From Methylopila sp. 73B (GTDB lineage Bacteria; Pseudomonadota; Alphaproteobacteria; Rhizobiales; Methylopilaceae): 64,000 bases of DNA. The position numbers and the translations under genes were made by a program. Positions 37,343 through 45,570 of this stretch are shown in pieces (position 1 is the first letter of the stretch; each line of letters opens with the position of its first letter). The DNA lies in contig NZ_JAFV01000001.1 in NCBI RefSeq assembly GCF_000526315.1, positions 186,001 through 250,000 of the forward strand. The letters are read 5' to 3'. Below the pieces are notes generated by a model. The model was given only the letters and a program-made list of their open reading frames with translations. It did no database searches and was not told the origin of the DNA.

Positions 37343-38230
37343 TCACGCCGTCCTCCCGAACAGGCCCGCGGGGCGGATCAGCAGGACGATCGCCATGATG
37401 ACGAAGATCACGATGTTGGAGGCCTCCGGGTAGAACACCTTGGTGAGCCCCTCGCACAGGCCCAGCATGTAGCCGGTGACGACCGCGCCGAGGATCGAGC
37501 CCATGCCGCCGACGACCACCACCGCGAACACCACGATGATGATGTTGGAGCCCATCAGCGGGCTGACCTGGTAGATTGGCGCGGCCATCACGCCCGCGAG
37601 CCCGGCCAGCGCCGCGCCGAGGCCGTAGGTGAAGGTCAGCAGGAGCGGCACGTTCACGCCGAAGGCGCGCACCAGCGTCGGGTTTTCGGTCGCGGCGCGG
37701 AGATAGGCGCCGAACTTGGTCTTCTCGATCGCGAGCCAGGTCGCGACGCAGACCGCGAGCGATGCGACCACCACCCAGCCGCGGTAGGTCGGCAGCACCA
37801 TGAAGCCGAGGTTGCGCGCGCCGGTGAGCGCCTGCGGCACCGCGTAGGGCTGGCCGGCCGAGCCGTAGACGTAGCGGAACGAGCCCTCGATCGCGAGCGC
37901 GAGGCCGAAGGTGAACAGCAGCCCGTAGAGCGGGTCGAGGTCGTAGAGCCGCGACAGCGCCAGCCGTTCGATCGCCGCGCCCGCGAGGCCCACGATCAGC
38001 GGCGCGAGGATCAGCGCGCCCCAGTAGCCGATCCCGGCGTAGGCCAGCAGCAGGTAGGCGACGAAGGCCCCCAGCATGTACTGCGCGCCATGGGCGAAGT
38101 TGATGATGCGCAGCAGCCCGAAGATGATCGCGAGGCCGAGGCTCAGCAGCGCGTAGAACGAGCCGTTGATCAGACCGACCAGCAGCTGCCCCAAGAGCGC
38201 CTGAAGCGGAACGCCGAACACCATGGTCAT
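37343..38230 (-). CDS. livH: Branched-chain amino acid ABC transporter permease LivH
   Basis: 295 residues, about eight membrane segments. Typical blocks: LLVGLINGSFYALLSLGLAI with FGLLRIINFAHGAQYMLGAF, the coupling loop KTKFGAYLRAATENPTLVRA with FGVNV, and VVVVGGMGSILGAVVTGYML. Partner of LivM in the membrane. The ATG at 38230 is followed two codons later by another ATG (38224), so the start is uncertain by two residues. Repeat elements flank it on both sides. Confidence 0.93.
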   Translation of the reverse strand: MTMVFGVPLQALLGQLLVGLINGSFYALLSLGLAIIFGLLRIINFAHGAQYMLGAFVAYLLLAYAGIGYWGALILAPLIVGLAGAAIERLALSRLYDLDPLYGLLFTFGLALAIEGSFRYVYGSAGQPYAVPQALTGARNLGFMVLPTYRGWVVVASLAVCVATWLAIEKTKFGAYLRAATENPTLVRAFGVNVPLLLTFTYGLGAALAGLAGVMAAPIYQVSPLMGSNIIIVVFAVVVVGGMGSILGAVVTGYMLGLCEGLTKVFYPEASNIVIFVIMAIVLLIRPAGLFGRTA

Positions 38231-38267
38231 GGCGCGCGCTCCGCAGCGATTCGATCGGGGAGCGTGC

Positions 38268-38420
38268 GCCCCCTCACCCGGAGGGCTTGCGCCCTCCGAC
38301 CTCTCCCCGCCGGGGAGAGGTCGCCAAACGGCGCCGTGTCGCTCCGACTTGCGACCGAGACGCTCGCCTTCACCTCTCCCCGGTGGGGAGAGGTCGGCCC
38401 GCAGGGCCGGGTGAGGGGGC
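38268..38420. repeat. 153-bp REPIN-like element, copy B (livF-livH gap)
   Basis: Same perfect 14-bp terminal inverted repeat as copy A. Two internal CTCTCCCC...GGGGAGAGG palindromes are visible. It occupies most of the livF-livH gap. Confidence 0.88.
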
Positions 38421-38444
38421 TTTCAGGCCGGGTCATCATCGCCG

Positions 38445-39221
38445 TCACACCCCCAGCGCCTCTTTCAGCCGGTCCATGCGGCCGGGCAGCTCCGCCGCCG
38501 CGAAGCCGTCGACGATCTGGCCGTGGTCCATCACGTAGAACCGGTCCGCCACGCGGCTCGCGAAGCGGAAGTTCTGCTCCACCAGCAGCACGGTCATGCC
38601 GCGGCGCTTCATCTCCAGGATGATCTCGCCGATGCGGTCGACGATGACGGGCGCGAGGCCCTCCGTCGGCTCGTCCAGCAGCAGCAGCGTCACGCCGGTG
38701 CGGAGCACGCGGGCGATGGCGAGCATCTGCTGCTCGCCGCCGGAAAGCTGCGTGCCGGCGCTGCGCCGGCGCTCCTTGAGATTTGGAAACAGCGCGTAGA
38801 GCTCCTCGACCGTGAAGCCGCCCTTGGCGACCACCGGAGGCAGCGTCAGGTTCTCCTCGACGGTGAGCGAGGCGAAGATGCCGCGCTCCTCCGGCACGAA
38901 GCCGAGGCCGGCGGCGGCCACCTTGTGCAGCGGCGTGCCGATCATCTCGCGGCCGTTGAGGCGGACGGAGCCCGTGCGCTTCGGCAGGATGCCCATGATG
39001 GCGCGCAGCGTGGTGGTCTTGCCCACGCCGTTGCGGCCGAGCAGCGTCACGGTCTCGCCGGCGGCGATGTCGAGGTCGACGCCGTGCAGCGCGTGGCTCT
39101 CGCCGTACCAGGCGTTCAGCCCGCGCACCTTCAGCAGCGACTGGACGATCGGCTGCGTCCCGCGTAGCGAGGACTGGCCCTGAGATTGAGATTGCGGCTG
39201 CGCCAGCGGGGCTTCAGTCAT
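38445..39221 (-). CDS. livF: Branched-chain amino acid ABC transporter ATPase LivF
   Basis: 258 residues. Walker A is LLGRNGVGKTTT, the ABC signature is QLSGGEQQMLAIARVL, and Walker B is LLLLDEPTEGLAP with the LVEQN segment after it. The LivF-type sequence GLGFVPEERGIFASLTVEEN distinguishes it from LivG. An N-terminal Gln/Ser-rich stretch of about 25 residues (AQPQSQSQGQSS) is extra. It overlaps the livG stop by eight bases, so the two ATPases are translationally coupled. Confidence 0.94.
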   Translation of the reverse strand: MTEAPLAQPQSQSQGQSSLRGTQPIVQSLLKVRGLNAWYGESHALHGVDLDIAAGETVTLLGRNGVGKTTTLRAIMGILPKRTGSVRLNGREMIGTPLHKVAAAGLGFVPEERGIFASLTVEENLTLPPVVAKGGFTVEELYALFPNLKERRRSAGTQLSGGEQQMLAIARVLRTGVTLLLLDEPTEGLAPVIVDRIGEIILEMKRRGMTVLLVEQNFRFASRVADRFYVMDHGQIVDGFAAAELPGRMDRLKEALGV

Positions 39222-39972
39222 GGCCCGCTCCGAGATAGGCGACGCGCACGCGCTCGTCGCGGGAGACGGTCGCGTAGTCGCCGGAGACCAGGATCTCGCC
39301 GCGCTGAAGCACGGTGACGCGGTCGCAGAGGTCGGCGACGACCTTCAGGTTGTGCTCGACCATCAGCACCGCGCGGGTCTTGGCTACGTCGCGGACGATG
39401 GCGGAGACCACGGCGACGTCCTCGTGGCCCATGCCGGCCATCGGCTCGTCGAGCAGCAGCGCCTTGGGGTCGAGCGCGAGCGTGGTCGCGATCTCGAGCG
39501 CGCGCTTGCGGCCGTAGGAGAGGTCGGCGGCGGGCCGGTTGCGGGCGTCCTTGAGGCCCACAAGCTCGATCAGCTCCAGGGCCCGCGCGTTCAGCCGGTC
39601 GAGCGCGCTCATGGGCCGCCAGAACTGGTGGGCGAGCCCGTTCGGCCGCTGCAGCGCGACGCGCACGTTCTCCAGCACGGTGAGGTGCGGGAAGGTGGCC
39701 GAGATCTGGAACGACCGCGCCAGCCCCATCCGCGCGACCTTGGACGGCGAGGTCTTTGTGATGTCCTGGCCAAGCAGGGTGATCCGCCCTTTGGTCGGCT
39801 GCAGGAACTTGGTCAGCAGGTTGAACACGGTGGTCTTGCCGGCGCCGTTCGGCCCGATCATGGCGTGGATCTCGCCATGCCGCAGGTCGAGGTCGACGCC
39901 ATTCACGGCGGTGAACCCGGCGAAGTCCTTCCGCAGCCCGCGGCAGGAGAGGACGACTTCTGCGGCGCTCAT
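39214..39972 (-). CDS. livG: Branched-chain amino acid ABC transporter ATPase LivG
   Basis: 252 residues from ATG 39972 (MSAAEVVLSCRGLRKDFAGF). Walker A is MIGPNGAGKTTVFNLLTKF; the LivG-type block ITKTSPSKVARMGLARSFQI follows. The signature region is DLSYGRKRALEIATTLALDP (YG in place of SGG, common in LivG), and Walker B is ALLLDEPMAGMGHED with MVEHNLKVVADL. It energises uptake through LivHM. A longer upstream reading runs into repeat sequence and is not real. Confidence 0.94.
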   Translation of the reverse strand: MSAAEVVLSCRGLRKDFAGFTAVNGVDLDLRHGEIHAMIGPNGAGKTTVFNLLTKFLQPTKGRITLLGQDITKTSPSKVARMGLARSFQISATFPHLTVLENVRVALQRPNGLAHQFWRPMSALDRLNARALELIELVGLKDARNRPAADLSYGRKRALEIATTLALDPKALLLDEPMAGMGHEDVAVVSAIVRDVAKTRAVLMVEHNLKVVADLCDRVTVLQRGEILVSGDYATVSRDERVRVAYLGAGHD

Positions 39973-40000
39973 GTGCGGCGTCCGCTTCTTTGCGCGAAGC

Positions 40001-40150
40001 GCCCCCTCACCCTGAGGGCTTCGCCCTCCGACCTCTCCCCGCCGGGGAGAGGTGAAGACCTGAGCCTCCCTAGGCCAGGCCGCGCGACGGCGCCGCCTCG
40101 CACCTCTCCCCGGCGGGGAGAGGTCGGCCCGCAGGGCCGGGTGAGGGGGC
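40001..40150. repeat. 150-bp REPIN-like element, copy C (livK-livG gap)
   Basis: Terminal inverted repeat GCCCCCTCACCC / GGGTGAGGGGGC with two internal CCTCTCCCCG-type palindromes, as in copies A and B. It lies between the livK stop and the livG start. Confidence 0.88.
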
Positions 40151-40189
40151 TCAACGCCTCGGGAAAAGCGTCGGACGCGCACATCGCCG

Positions 40190-41392
40190 TCACTGCGCCA
40201 GCGGGCAGCCGCTCTCCGACGGCTTGATGTAGGCCTGGTCGCCGGGAACGGTCGCGAGCACCTTGAAGTAGTCCCAGGGGCCCTTGCTCTCCTCCGGCTT
40301 CTTCACCTCCATCAGGTACATGTCGTGGATCATGCGGCCGTTCTTGGCGACGACGCCGCCCTTGGCGAAGACGTCGTCGACGGGCATGGCGCGCATGGCC
40401 TCGGCCACCTTCTCGGTGTCGTCCGTGCCGGCCCGGGCGATCGCCTTGAGATAGTGCGTCACGCCGGAGTAGGTGCCGGCCTGGATCATGTTCGGCATCC
40501 GCTTGGTGCGGGCGAAGAAGCGCTTGCCGAACGCGCGCGAGGCGTCGTCGCGGTCCCAGTAGAAGCCCTCGGTGAGCGACAGGCCCTGCGCGGCCTCCAG
40601 CCCGAGGCCGTGCACCTCTGCGAGGGTGAACAGCAGCGCCGCCAGCCGCTGGCCGCCGGCGACGATGCCGAACTCCGAGGCCTGCTTGATGGCGTTCGCG
40701 GTGTCGAGGCCAGCGTTCGCAAGGCCGATCACCTTCGCGCCGGAGGACTGCGCCTGCAGCAGGAAGGAGGAGAAGTCCGCGTTCGAGAGCGGATGGCGGA
40801 CCGAGCCCACCACCTTGCCGCCGTTCGACGTTAGGAACTTGGTGGTCTGGGCCTCGAGCGAATAGCCGAAGGCGTAGTCGGCGGTGAGGAAGAACCAGCT
40901 GTCGCCGCCCGCCTTCACCAGCGCGCCGCCGGTGCCGACCGCGAGCGCGTTGGTGTCGTAGGCCCAGTGGAAGCCGTAGGGGCTGCACTGCTTGCCGGTG
41001 AGCTCCGTCGTCGCGGCGCCGGTGACGAGGTCGATCTTCTTCTTTTCCCTCGAGAGGCCCTGCACCGCGAGCGCGACCGAGGAGGTGGTGAGCTCCATGA
41101 TCGCGTCGACCTGGCCGGTGTCGTACCACTGGCGCGCAATGTTGGAGGCGATGTCGGGCTTGTTCTGGTGATCGGCGGTCACGACCTCGATCGGCATGTC
41201 GAGCACTTTGCCGCCGAAGTCCTCCACCGCCATCTTGGCGGCCTCGTAGGACCACTTTCCGCCGAAGTCGGCGTAGACGCCGGACTGGTCGTTCAGAATG
41301 CCGATCTTGACCTTGTTGTCCGACACCTGAGCCGCCGCGGGCAGCGCGCTCGCCACGAGCAGCGCCGCGGCCATCGCCGCCGAAAGCTTCAT
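40190..41392 (-). CDS. livK: Branched-chain amino acid ABC transporter substrate-binding protein
   Basis: 400 residues with a signal peptide (MKLSAAMAAALLVASALPAA, cut after AAAQ). The mature protein is a type I periplasmic binding protein: KVKIGILNDQSGVYADFGGK, VVTADHQNKPDIASNIARQW, MELTTSSVALAVQGLSREKK and WFFLTADYAFGYSLEAQTTK. It is the first gene of livKGFHM. The Liv-type operon context supports amino-acid uptake, but this subfamily (SPYGFHWAYDTNALAVGTGG) is also linked to urea, amides or aromatic acids, so the substrate is open. Confidence 0.9.
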   Translation of the reverse strand: MKLSAAMAAALLVASALPAAAQVSDNKVKIGILNDQSGVYADFGGKWSYEAAKMAVEDFGGKVLDMPIEVVTADHQNKPDIASNIARQWYDTGQVDAIMELTTSSVALAVQGLSREKKKIDLVTGAATTELTGKQCSPYGFHWAYDTNALAVGTGGALVKAGGDSWFFLTADYAFGYSLEAQTTKFLTSNGGKVVGSVRHPLSNADFSSFLLQAQSSGAKVIGLANAGLDTANAIKQASEFGIVAGGQRLAALLFTLAEVHGLGLEAAQGLSLTEGFYWDRDDASRAFGKRFFARTKRMPNMIQAGTYSGVTHYLKAIARAGTDDTEKVAEAMRAMPVDDVFAKGGVVAKNGRMIHDMYLMEVKKPEESKGPWDYFKVLATVPGDQAYIKPSESGCPLAQ

Positions 41393-41834
41393 GCTTCATC
41401 TCCTCCCAGAGATACGCCGGCCTGTCTCGCCCGTTTTCGGGTCATGCGGCGGCGTTGAAGACGTTCTTGGCGCGCGACTTCGCGATTCTTCGTATTGTGA
41501 CGAAGCGCGCACGGTTTTGTTCACTGTCGGAAAGTCGCCCGAGGTCCGGGCGTCGCCGCGTTCCCTCTTACAGCCCCTAAACTCGGCGACGTTGCCCGCC
41601 GCTCTCTGCCGAAACTGAGCCTAGCATCGGGGCGAGGGCCATCAAGCGTTATATTTCGTTTTGGGCGGGGATGCGAAAGGCGCGCGCGGCTGGTCCCATC
41701 CTCTCCGTCGTCCTCCGGCTCGACCGGAGGACCCATTCGGCGACGTCGAGCTCGACGTGGGGGTGGATGGTCCGGTCGAGCCGGACCATGACGGCGCGCG
41801 TTTGGGACGGGGGATGCTTTCGACGCAGCGGTCT
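41393..41834. other. 442-base intergenic region between the ALDH gene and livK
   Basis: No gene is supported here. The part next to livK (41393-41700) should contain the liv promoter. The rest is a double-palindrome repeat (41705-41800). Confidence 0.6.
41705..41800. repeat. Double-palindrome repeat, copy 2
   Basis: CCTCCGGCTCGACCGGAGG and GGTCCGGTCGAGCCGGACC followed by ATGACGGCG match the copy at 36013-36105 in order, spacing and sequence. Confidence 0.82.
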
Positions 41835-43361
41835 TCACCCCACGTCGAACCGCACCCCCTGAGCCAGCGGCAGCGAGCGGCCCCAGTTCACGGTGTTGGT
41901 GGCCCGGCGCATGTAGGCCTTCCAGGCGTCGGAGCCGCTCTCGCGGCCGCCGCCGGTCTCCTTCTCGCCGCCGAAGGCCCCGCCGATCTCGGCGCCGGAG
42001 GGCCCGATGTTGACGTTGGCGATGCCGCAGTCGGAGCCGCGGTCGGAGAGGAACAGCTCCGCCTCGCGCAGGTCGTTGGTGAAGATCGAGGAGGACAGCC
42101 CTTGCGCCGCCGCGTTGTTGAGCGCGATCGCGGCGTCGAGATCGGCGTGACGGACGACGTAGAGAATCGGCGCGAAGGTTTCCTCCAGCATTGGTCCCTC
42201 CTGCCGCGGCAGTTCGACCAGCGCAGGCCGAACGTAGACGCCGGGGCCGGGCAGCCGTTCGCCGCCGGTCACGCGCCCGCCCAGCGCCGTGGCGGCGGCG
42301 AGCGCCCGGGCCATGCCGGCGGCGGCGGCCTCGTCGATCAGCGGGCCGACAAGCGTCTTCGGGTCGCGCGGGTCGCCGATCGCGACTGAGCCGAAGGCCT
42401 TGGCGAGCCGCGGGACGAGGGCGTCGTAGACCGCGTCGTGCACGAACAGGCGTCGCAGCGTGGTGCAGCGCTGGCCCGCCGTGCCCATCGCGGCGAAGGC
42501 GACGGCGCGGAGCGTCAGGTCGAGGTCCGCGGATGGGCAGACGATCGCGGCGTTGTTGCCGCCAAGCTCCAGCAGGGCCTTGGCGAAGCGGGCGGCGAGA
42601 CGGGGCGCGACCGCCCGCCCCATGGCGGTGGACCCGGTGGCGGAGACCAGCGCCACGCGGGCGTCGTCGACCAGCGCCTCGCCCACGAGGCGGCCGCCGA
42701 TCAGCGTCGCGGTCAGACCCTCGGGCGCGTCGCCGCCGGCCGCGCGGAAGCGGGCGACGGCGCGCGCCAGCAGCGCGTCGACGCCAAGCGCCGTCAGCGG
42801 CGTCTTCTCGGACGGCTTCCAGACCACGGCGTTGCCGCAGACCAGCGCCAGCGCCGCGTTCCAGGCCCAGACCGCGACCGGGAAGTTGAACGCCGAGATG
42901 ACGCCGACCACGCCGAGCGGCCGCCAGCTCTCCGACATCCGGTGATCGGGCCGTTCGGTCGCGATGGTGAGGCCGTAGAGCTGGCGGGACAGGCCGACCG
43001 CGAAGTCGCAGACGTCGATCATCTCCTGCACCTCGCCGAGGCCCTCGGAGAGGATCTTGCCGGCCTCCAGCGTCACCAGCCGGCCGAGAGGCTCCTTGGC
43101 GGCGCGCAGCTCCTCGCCGAACAGCCGCACCAGCTCGCCGCGTTTCGGCGGGGGAACGTCGCGCCACGCGCGGGCGGCCTCCGCGGCGCGCCCGACGGCG
43201 CGGTCGACGGCGCGCGCGTCGGTCTCCACGAGATGCCCGATCACGGCGCGGTCGATCGGCGACCGCGCGGGAAGCCCCGCCGCGCCGAGGCGCCCGAGGT
43301 CGACGCCGAGCGCGCCGAGGACCTGTCGCGCCTCATCGGCCGGGTTTTGGAGAGTGGTCAT
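41835..43361 (-). CDS. amaB: ALDH7-type aldehyde dehydrogenase (probable aminoadipate-semialdehyde / piperideine-6-carboxylate dehydrogenase)
   Basis: 508 residues. Aldehyde dehydrogenase landmarks: VVGVISAFNFPVAVWAWNAA, GNAVVWKPSEKTPLTALGVD (cofactor Lys), VSATGSTAMGRAVAPRLAAR, ELGGNNAAIV (general base Glu) and GTAGQRCTTLRR with the nucleophile Cys299. The ELGGNNA and GAFGGEKETGGGRESGSDAW motifs are characteristic of the ALDH7 (antiquitin) group, which oxidises alpha-aminoadipic semialdehyde in lysine breakdown. Its position just upstream of an amino-acid importer, same strand, fits amino-acid catabolism. The precise substrate is an inference. Confidence 0.82.
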   Translation of the reverse strand: MTTLQNPADEARQVLGALGVDLGRLGAAGLPARSPIDRAVIGHLVETDARAVDRAVGRAAEAARAWRDVPPPKRGELVRLFGEELRAAKEPLGRLVTLEAGKILSEGLGEVQEMIDVCDFAVGLSRQLYGLTIATERPDHRMSESWRPLGVVGVISAFNFPVAVWAWNAALALVCGNAVVWKPSEKTPLTALGVDALLARAVARFRAAGGDAPEGLTATLIGGRLVGEALVDDARVALVSATGSTAMGRAVAPRLAARFAKALLELGGNNAAIVCPSADLDLTLRAVAFAAMGTAGQRCTTLRRLFVHDAVYDALVPRLAKAFGSVAIGDPRDPKTLVGPLIDEAAAAGMARALAAATALGGRVTGGERLPGPGVYVRPALVELPRQEGPMLEETFAPILYVVRHADLDAAIALNNAAAQGLSSSIFTNDLREAELFLSDRGSDCGIANVNIGPSGAEIGGAFGGEKETGGGRESGSDAWKAYMRRATNTVNWGRSLPLAQGVRFDVG

Positions 43362-43411
43362 CGTTCGTCTCCTTCAGGTCGCCGAGGCGCGCTCAGCGCC
43401 CGTTCGCCAAA

Positions 43412-43576
43412 CACGCCGTCGTTCCGGGCGAAGTCCCGGAACCCATAACCACGAGGACGTCAGGCTGTCTCGACGCCTGTCCCCGCGATGCGGGCGCCCT
43501 CCCTATCCGGACGTCGCGCTTCGCCAGGCTGCGGCGGGCTTATGGGTTCCGGGACTTCGCCCGGAACGACGGCGTG
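43412..43576. repeat. 165-bp MITE-like element with perfect 37-bp terminal inverted repeats
   Basis: The left arm 43412-43448 (begins CACGCCGTCGTTCCGGGCG, ends CCCATAA) is an exact reverse complement of the right arm 43540-43576. Each arm is itself partly palindromic (TTCCGGGCGAAGTCCCGGAA). The 91-base interior has no open gene. Confidence 0.93.
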
Positions 43577-43616
43577 GTTCATTGAGTTCGCCCGACGCAC
43601 GCATGCGCCTTCAGCG

Positions 43617-44402
43617 TCACCCCCCGCCCGCCGCCGCCTTCAGGTCGGCGAGAAAGCTGCGGATGCGGTCGGCGTTGGCGCCGAAATCGCCGCTTCCGAG
43701 GCGGGAGGCGGAGCGCATGTCGACGCGCGATCCCGTTCCGTCTTCGCGCACGCGGATCACGACGTCGTCCTCGAAGCCGAGCACGGGGGTGCGCGCCACC
43801 GCCTCCACCCGGCCGAGCGGCGGGCCACCGCGCGGGTAGGCGGTGGGGCCAAGCGTGCGCCAGCCGCGCTCCTCGACCAGCGCGATCACGAGGTTCGACA
43901 CCTCGTCGGGCGGCTGCGCAAGCTTCAGCGGCTGAAGGTCGGCATAGGCCGCGCGCAGCCGCTCGGCCTGATCGGGCGCGATCGCGCCGGGAACCGGCAG
44001 ATCGCCGGGCGTGCGGTCGCGGCCGGCGCGGGTGAAGGCCGGCGGGTCGGCGAGGTCGGTCGCGACGTCGTTCAGCACGGGCGCGCGGAACCCGCGGCCC
44101 GCCACATAGGCGGGGCCAGCGAGCACCGCGAGCGAGATCGCGATCGCCGCGGCTGCGCGCACGCCGCCCCGCAGGCCCGTGGTCCAGACGACGACGAGGG
44201 CGACGGCCCCGAGCAGGATCGCGATCACCGCGATCCCAAGCCCCGAGGCGAAGGCGGCGAAGGCCGCGAACGGCTCCACCAGCCGCAGGCGGAGCAGCGC
44301 GAAGGCGTAGAGCGCGACCAGAACGGAGAACCACGCGAACGCCAACGCGAGGCCCGCAAGGCGGGAGCGGCGGCGCGGCGGTTCTCTCAGGTCGAACGTC
44401 AC
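43617..44402 (-). CDS. DUF1499 domain membrane protein
   Basis: 261 residues. Three hydrophobic segments near the N-terminus (LAGLALAFAWFSVLVALYAF, GLGIAVIAILLGAVALVVVW, AAAAIAISLAVLAGPAYVA) are followed by a DUF1499 domain: RAPVLNDVATDLADPPAFT, GWRTLGPTAYPRGGPPLGRV, EAVARTPVLGFEDDVVIRVR and SRVDMRSASRLGSGDFGANA. Function unknown. The start lies four bases from the M48 protease stop, so it belongs to a DUF898-M48-DUF1499 operon. Confidence 0.88.
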   Translation of the reverse strand: MTFDLREPPRRRSRLAGLALAFAWFSVLVALYAFALLRLRLVEPFAAFAAFASGLGIAVIAILLGAVALVVVWTTGLRGGVRAAAAIAISLAVLAGPAYVAGRGFRAPVLNDVATDLADPPAFTRAGRDRTPGDLPVPGAIAPDQAERLRAAYADLQPLKLAQPPDEVSNLVIALVEERGWRTLGPTAYPRGGPPLGRVEAVARTPVLGFEDDVVIRVREDGTGSRVDMRSASRLGSGDFGANADRIRSFLADLKAAAGGG

Positions 44403-44406
44403 GCGG

Positions 44407-45570
44407 TCAGGATCCCTCGTCGGCCTTCGCTGGCCCGCAGATCGTCTTCAGCGCCGCGAAGGCGGCGGCGTCCAGCGCGGGCGTCGCCGGCGCATCGCCC
44501 GCCGCCGCGTCGATCGCGCGGCGGCGCTCGGCGACCGCCGGATGAGACGAGAGATAGTCGAGCGCGGAACGGCCGTCGCGGTCTTTCTCGACCTCGGCCC
44601 CGTCCTCCGACTTCGACTCGGCGACGAGCCGGTCCAGCATCGTCCCGAGCGCGCGAGGGTCCGCGCCGATCCCGCGCATGAGGCGGACCGCGTAGAGGTC
44701 GGCCCCACTCTCCGCCGCGCGGGAATAGGACGCCTCGCTCAGCACGCGCGCCACGAAGATCGTCGCCGCGCCGCCGCTGAAATCGCCGAGCACGAAGCCG
44801 AAGAGGAACGACAGCCCGCTCGCCTGCAGCACGCGGCGGGAGCCGTCGCGGTGCGCCACATGGCCGATCTCGTGCGCCAGCACGCCGGCGATCTCGTCGG
44901 GCGTTTCGGCTTCGCGGATCAGCCCGTCGAACAGGTAGATGTAGCCGCCCGGCAGCGCGAAGGCGTTCGGGATTGAGCTGCGGACGGCCACGATCTTCAA
45001 CGGCGCCGGAAGCGCCGCGGCGTCGGAGAGCTTTTTCGACAAGGCGTCGAGCGCGGCCTTGCCCGCCGCCTCGCCGTCGTCTGCGCCGCATTCGAAGTCG
45101 CCGTCGCCGGTCGGCAGCAGGAAGCGGATCTGGGCGTCGAAGCCTTCGCCCATGCGCTGGTCGACGCTCCAGGGCAGCAGCGGCGCGATCCGGTCGGCGA
45201 GCGCCGGCAGGCCGTAGACTGCGAACAGGCCGGCGGAGACGGCGGCCGCGCAGCCCCAGAGCGCGACGCGCCGCCTGAGGCCGCGCTCAGCGCGCTCGCC
45301 GGCCCCGAGGCTCGGCGCGCGCGCCCGGATCGCCGCGGCGAGGGCCGCGTCCCGCACGTCCAGCCGGGCGAGGGCGTGCGCGGACTGCGACGACAGCCGC
45401 AGCGCGCCGGGCGGTCCCGCGATCTCGCGCAGCAGCGAGTAGGGCCAGAGCTGCGGCGCGGCGCCGTCGCTTTCGCTCAGGCGAAGCCCCGTGTCGTCGA
45501 GCGCGACCAGCACCGACCGACGCCGGCTGGTGACGCCGTCGAAGTAGGAGGCGGGACCGCTGAGCCCCAT
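44407..45570 (-). CDS. M48-family membrane metalloprotease
   Basis: 387 residues. A membrane segment lies at about 104-124. The zinc motif is H233-E-I-G-H237 in IAGVLAHEIGHVAHRDGS, with the third ligand Glu in SYSRAAESGADLYAVRLM. The N-terminal 100 residues contain RRRSVLVALDDTGLRLSESD, a beta-rich part seen in related M48 proteins. Such enzymes cut misfolded outer-membrane or periplasmic proteins (BepA/LoiP type). It begins at the base after the DUF898 gene ends, indicating tight coupling. Confidence 0.92.
   Translation of the reverse strand: MGLSGPASYFDGVTSRRRSVLVALDDTGLRLSESDGAAPQLWPYSLLREIAGPPGALRLSSQSAHALARLDVRDAALAAAIRARAPSLGAGERAERGLRRRVALWGCAAAVSAGLFAVYGLPALADRIAPLLPWSVDQRMGEGFDAQIRFLLPTGDGDFECGADDGEAAGKAALDALSKKLSDAAALPAPLKIVAVRSSIPNAFALPGGYIYLFDGLIREAETPDEIAGVLAHEIGHVAHRDGSRRVLQASGLSFLFGFVLGDFSGGAATIFVARVLSEASYSRAAESGADLYAVRLMRGIGADPRALGTMLDRLVAESKSEDGAEVEKDRDGRSALDYLSSHPAVAERRRAIDAAAGDAPATPALDAAAFAALKTICGPAKADEGS

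Noticed and set aside
37175-40150. CRISPR array suggested by repeated elements in the liv operon
   Set aside because: The copies are kilobases apart inside operon gaps, are 150 bp long with inverted ends, and there are no cas genes.
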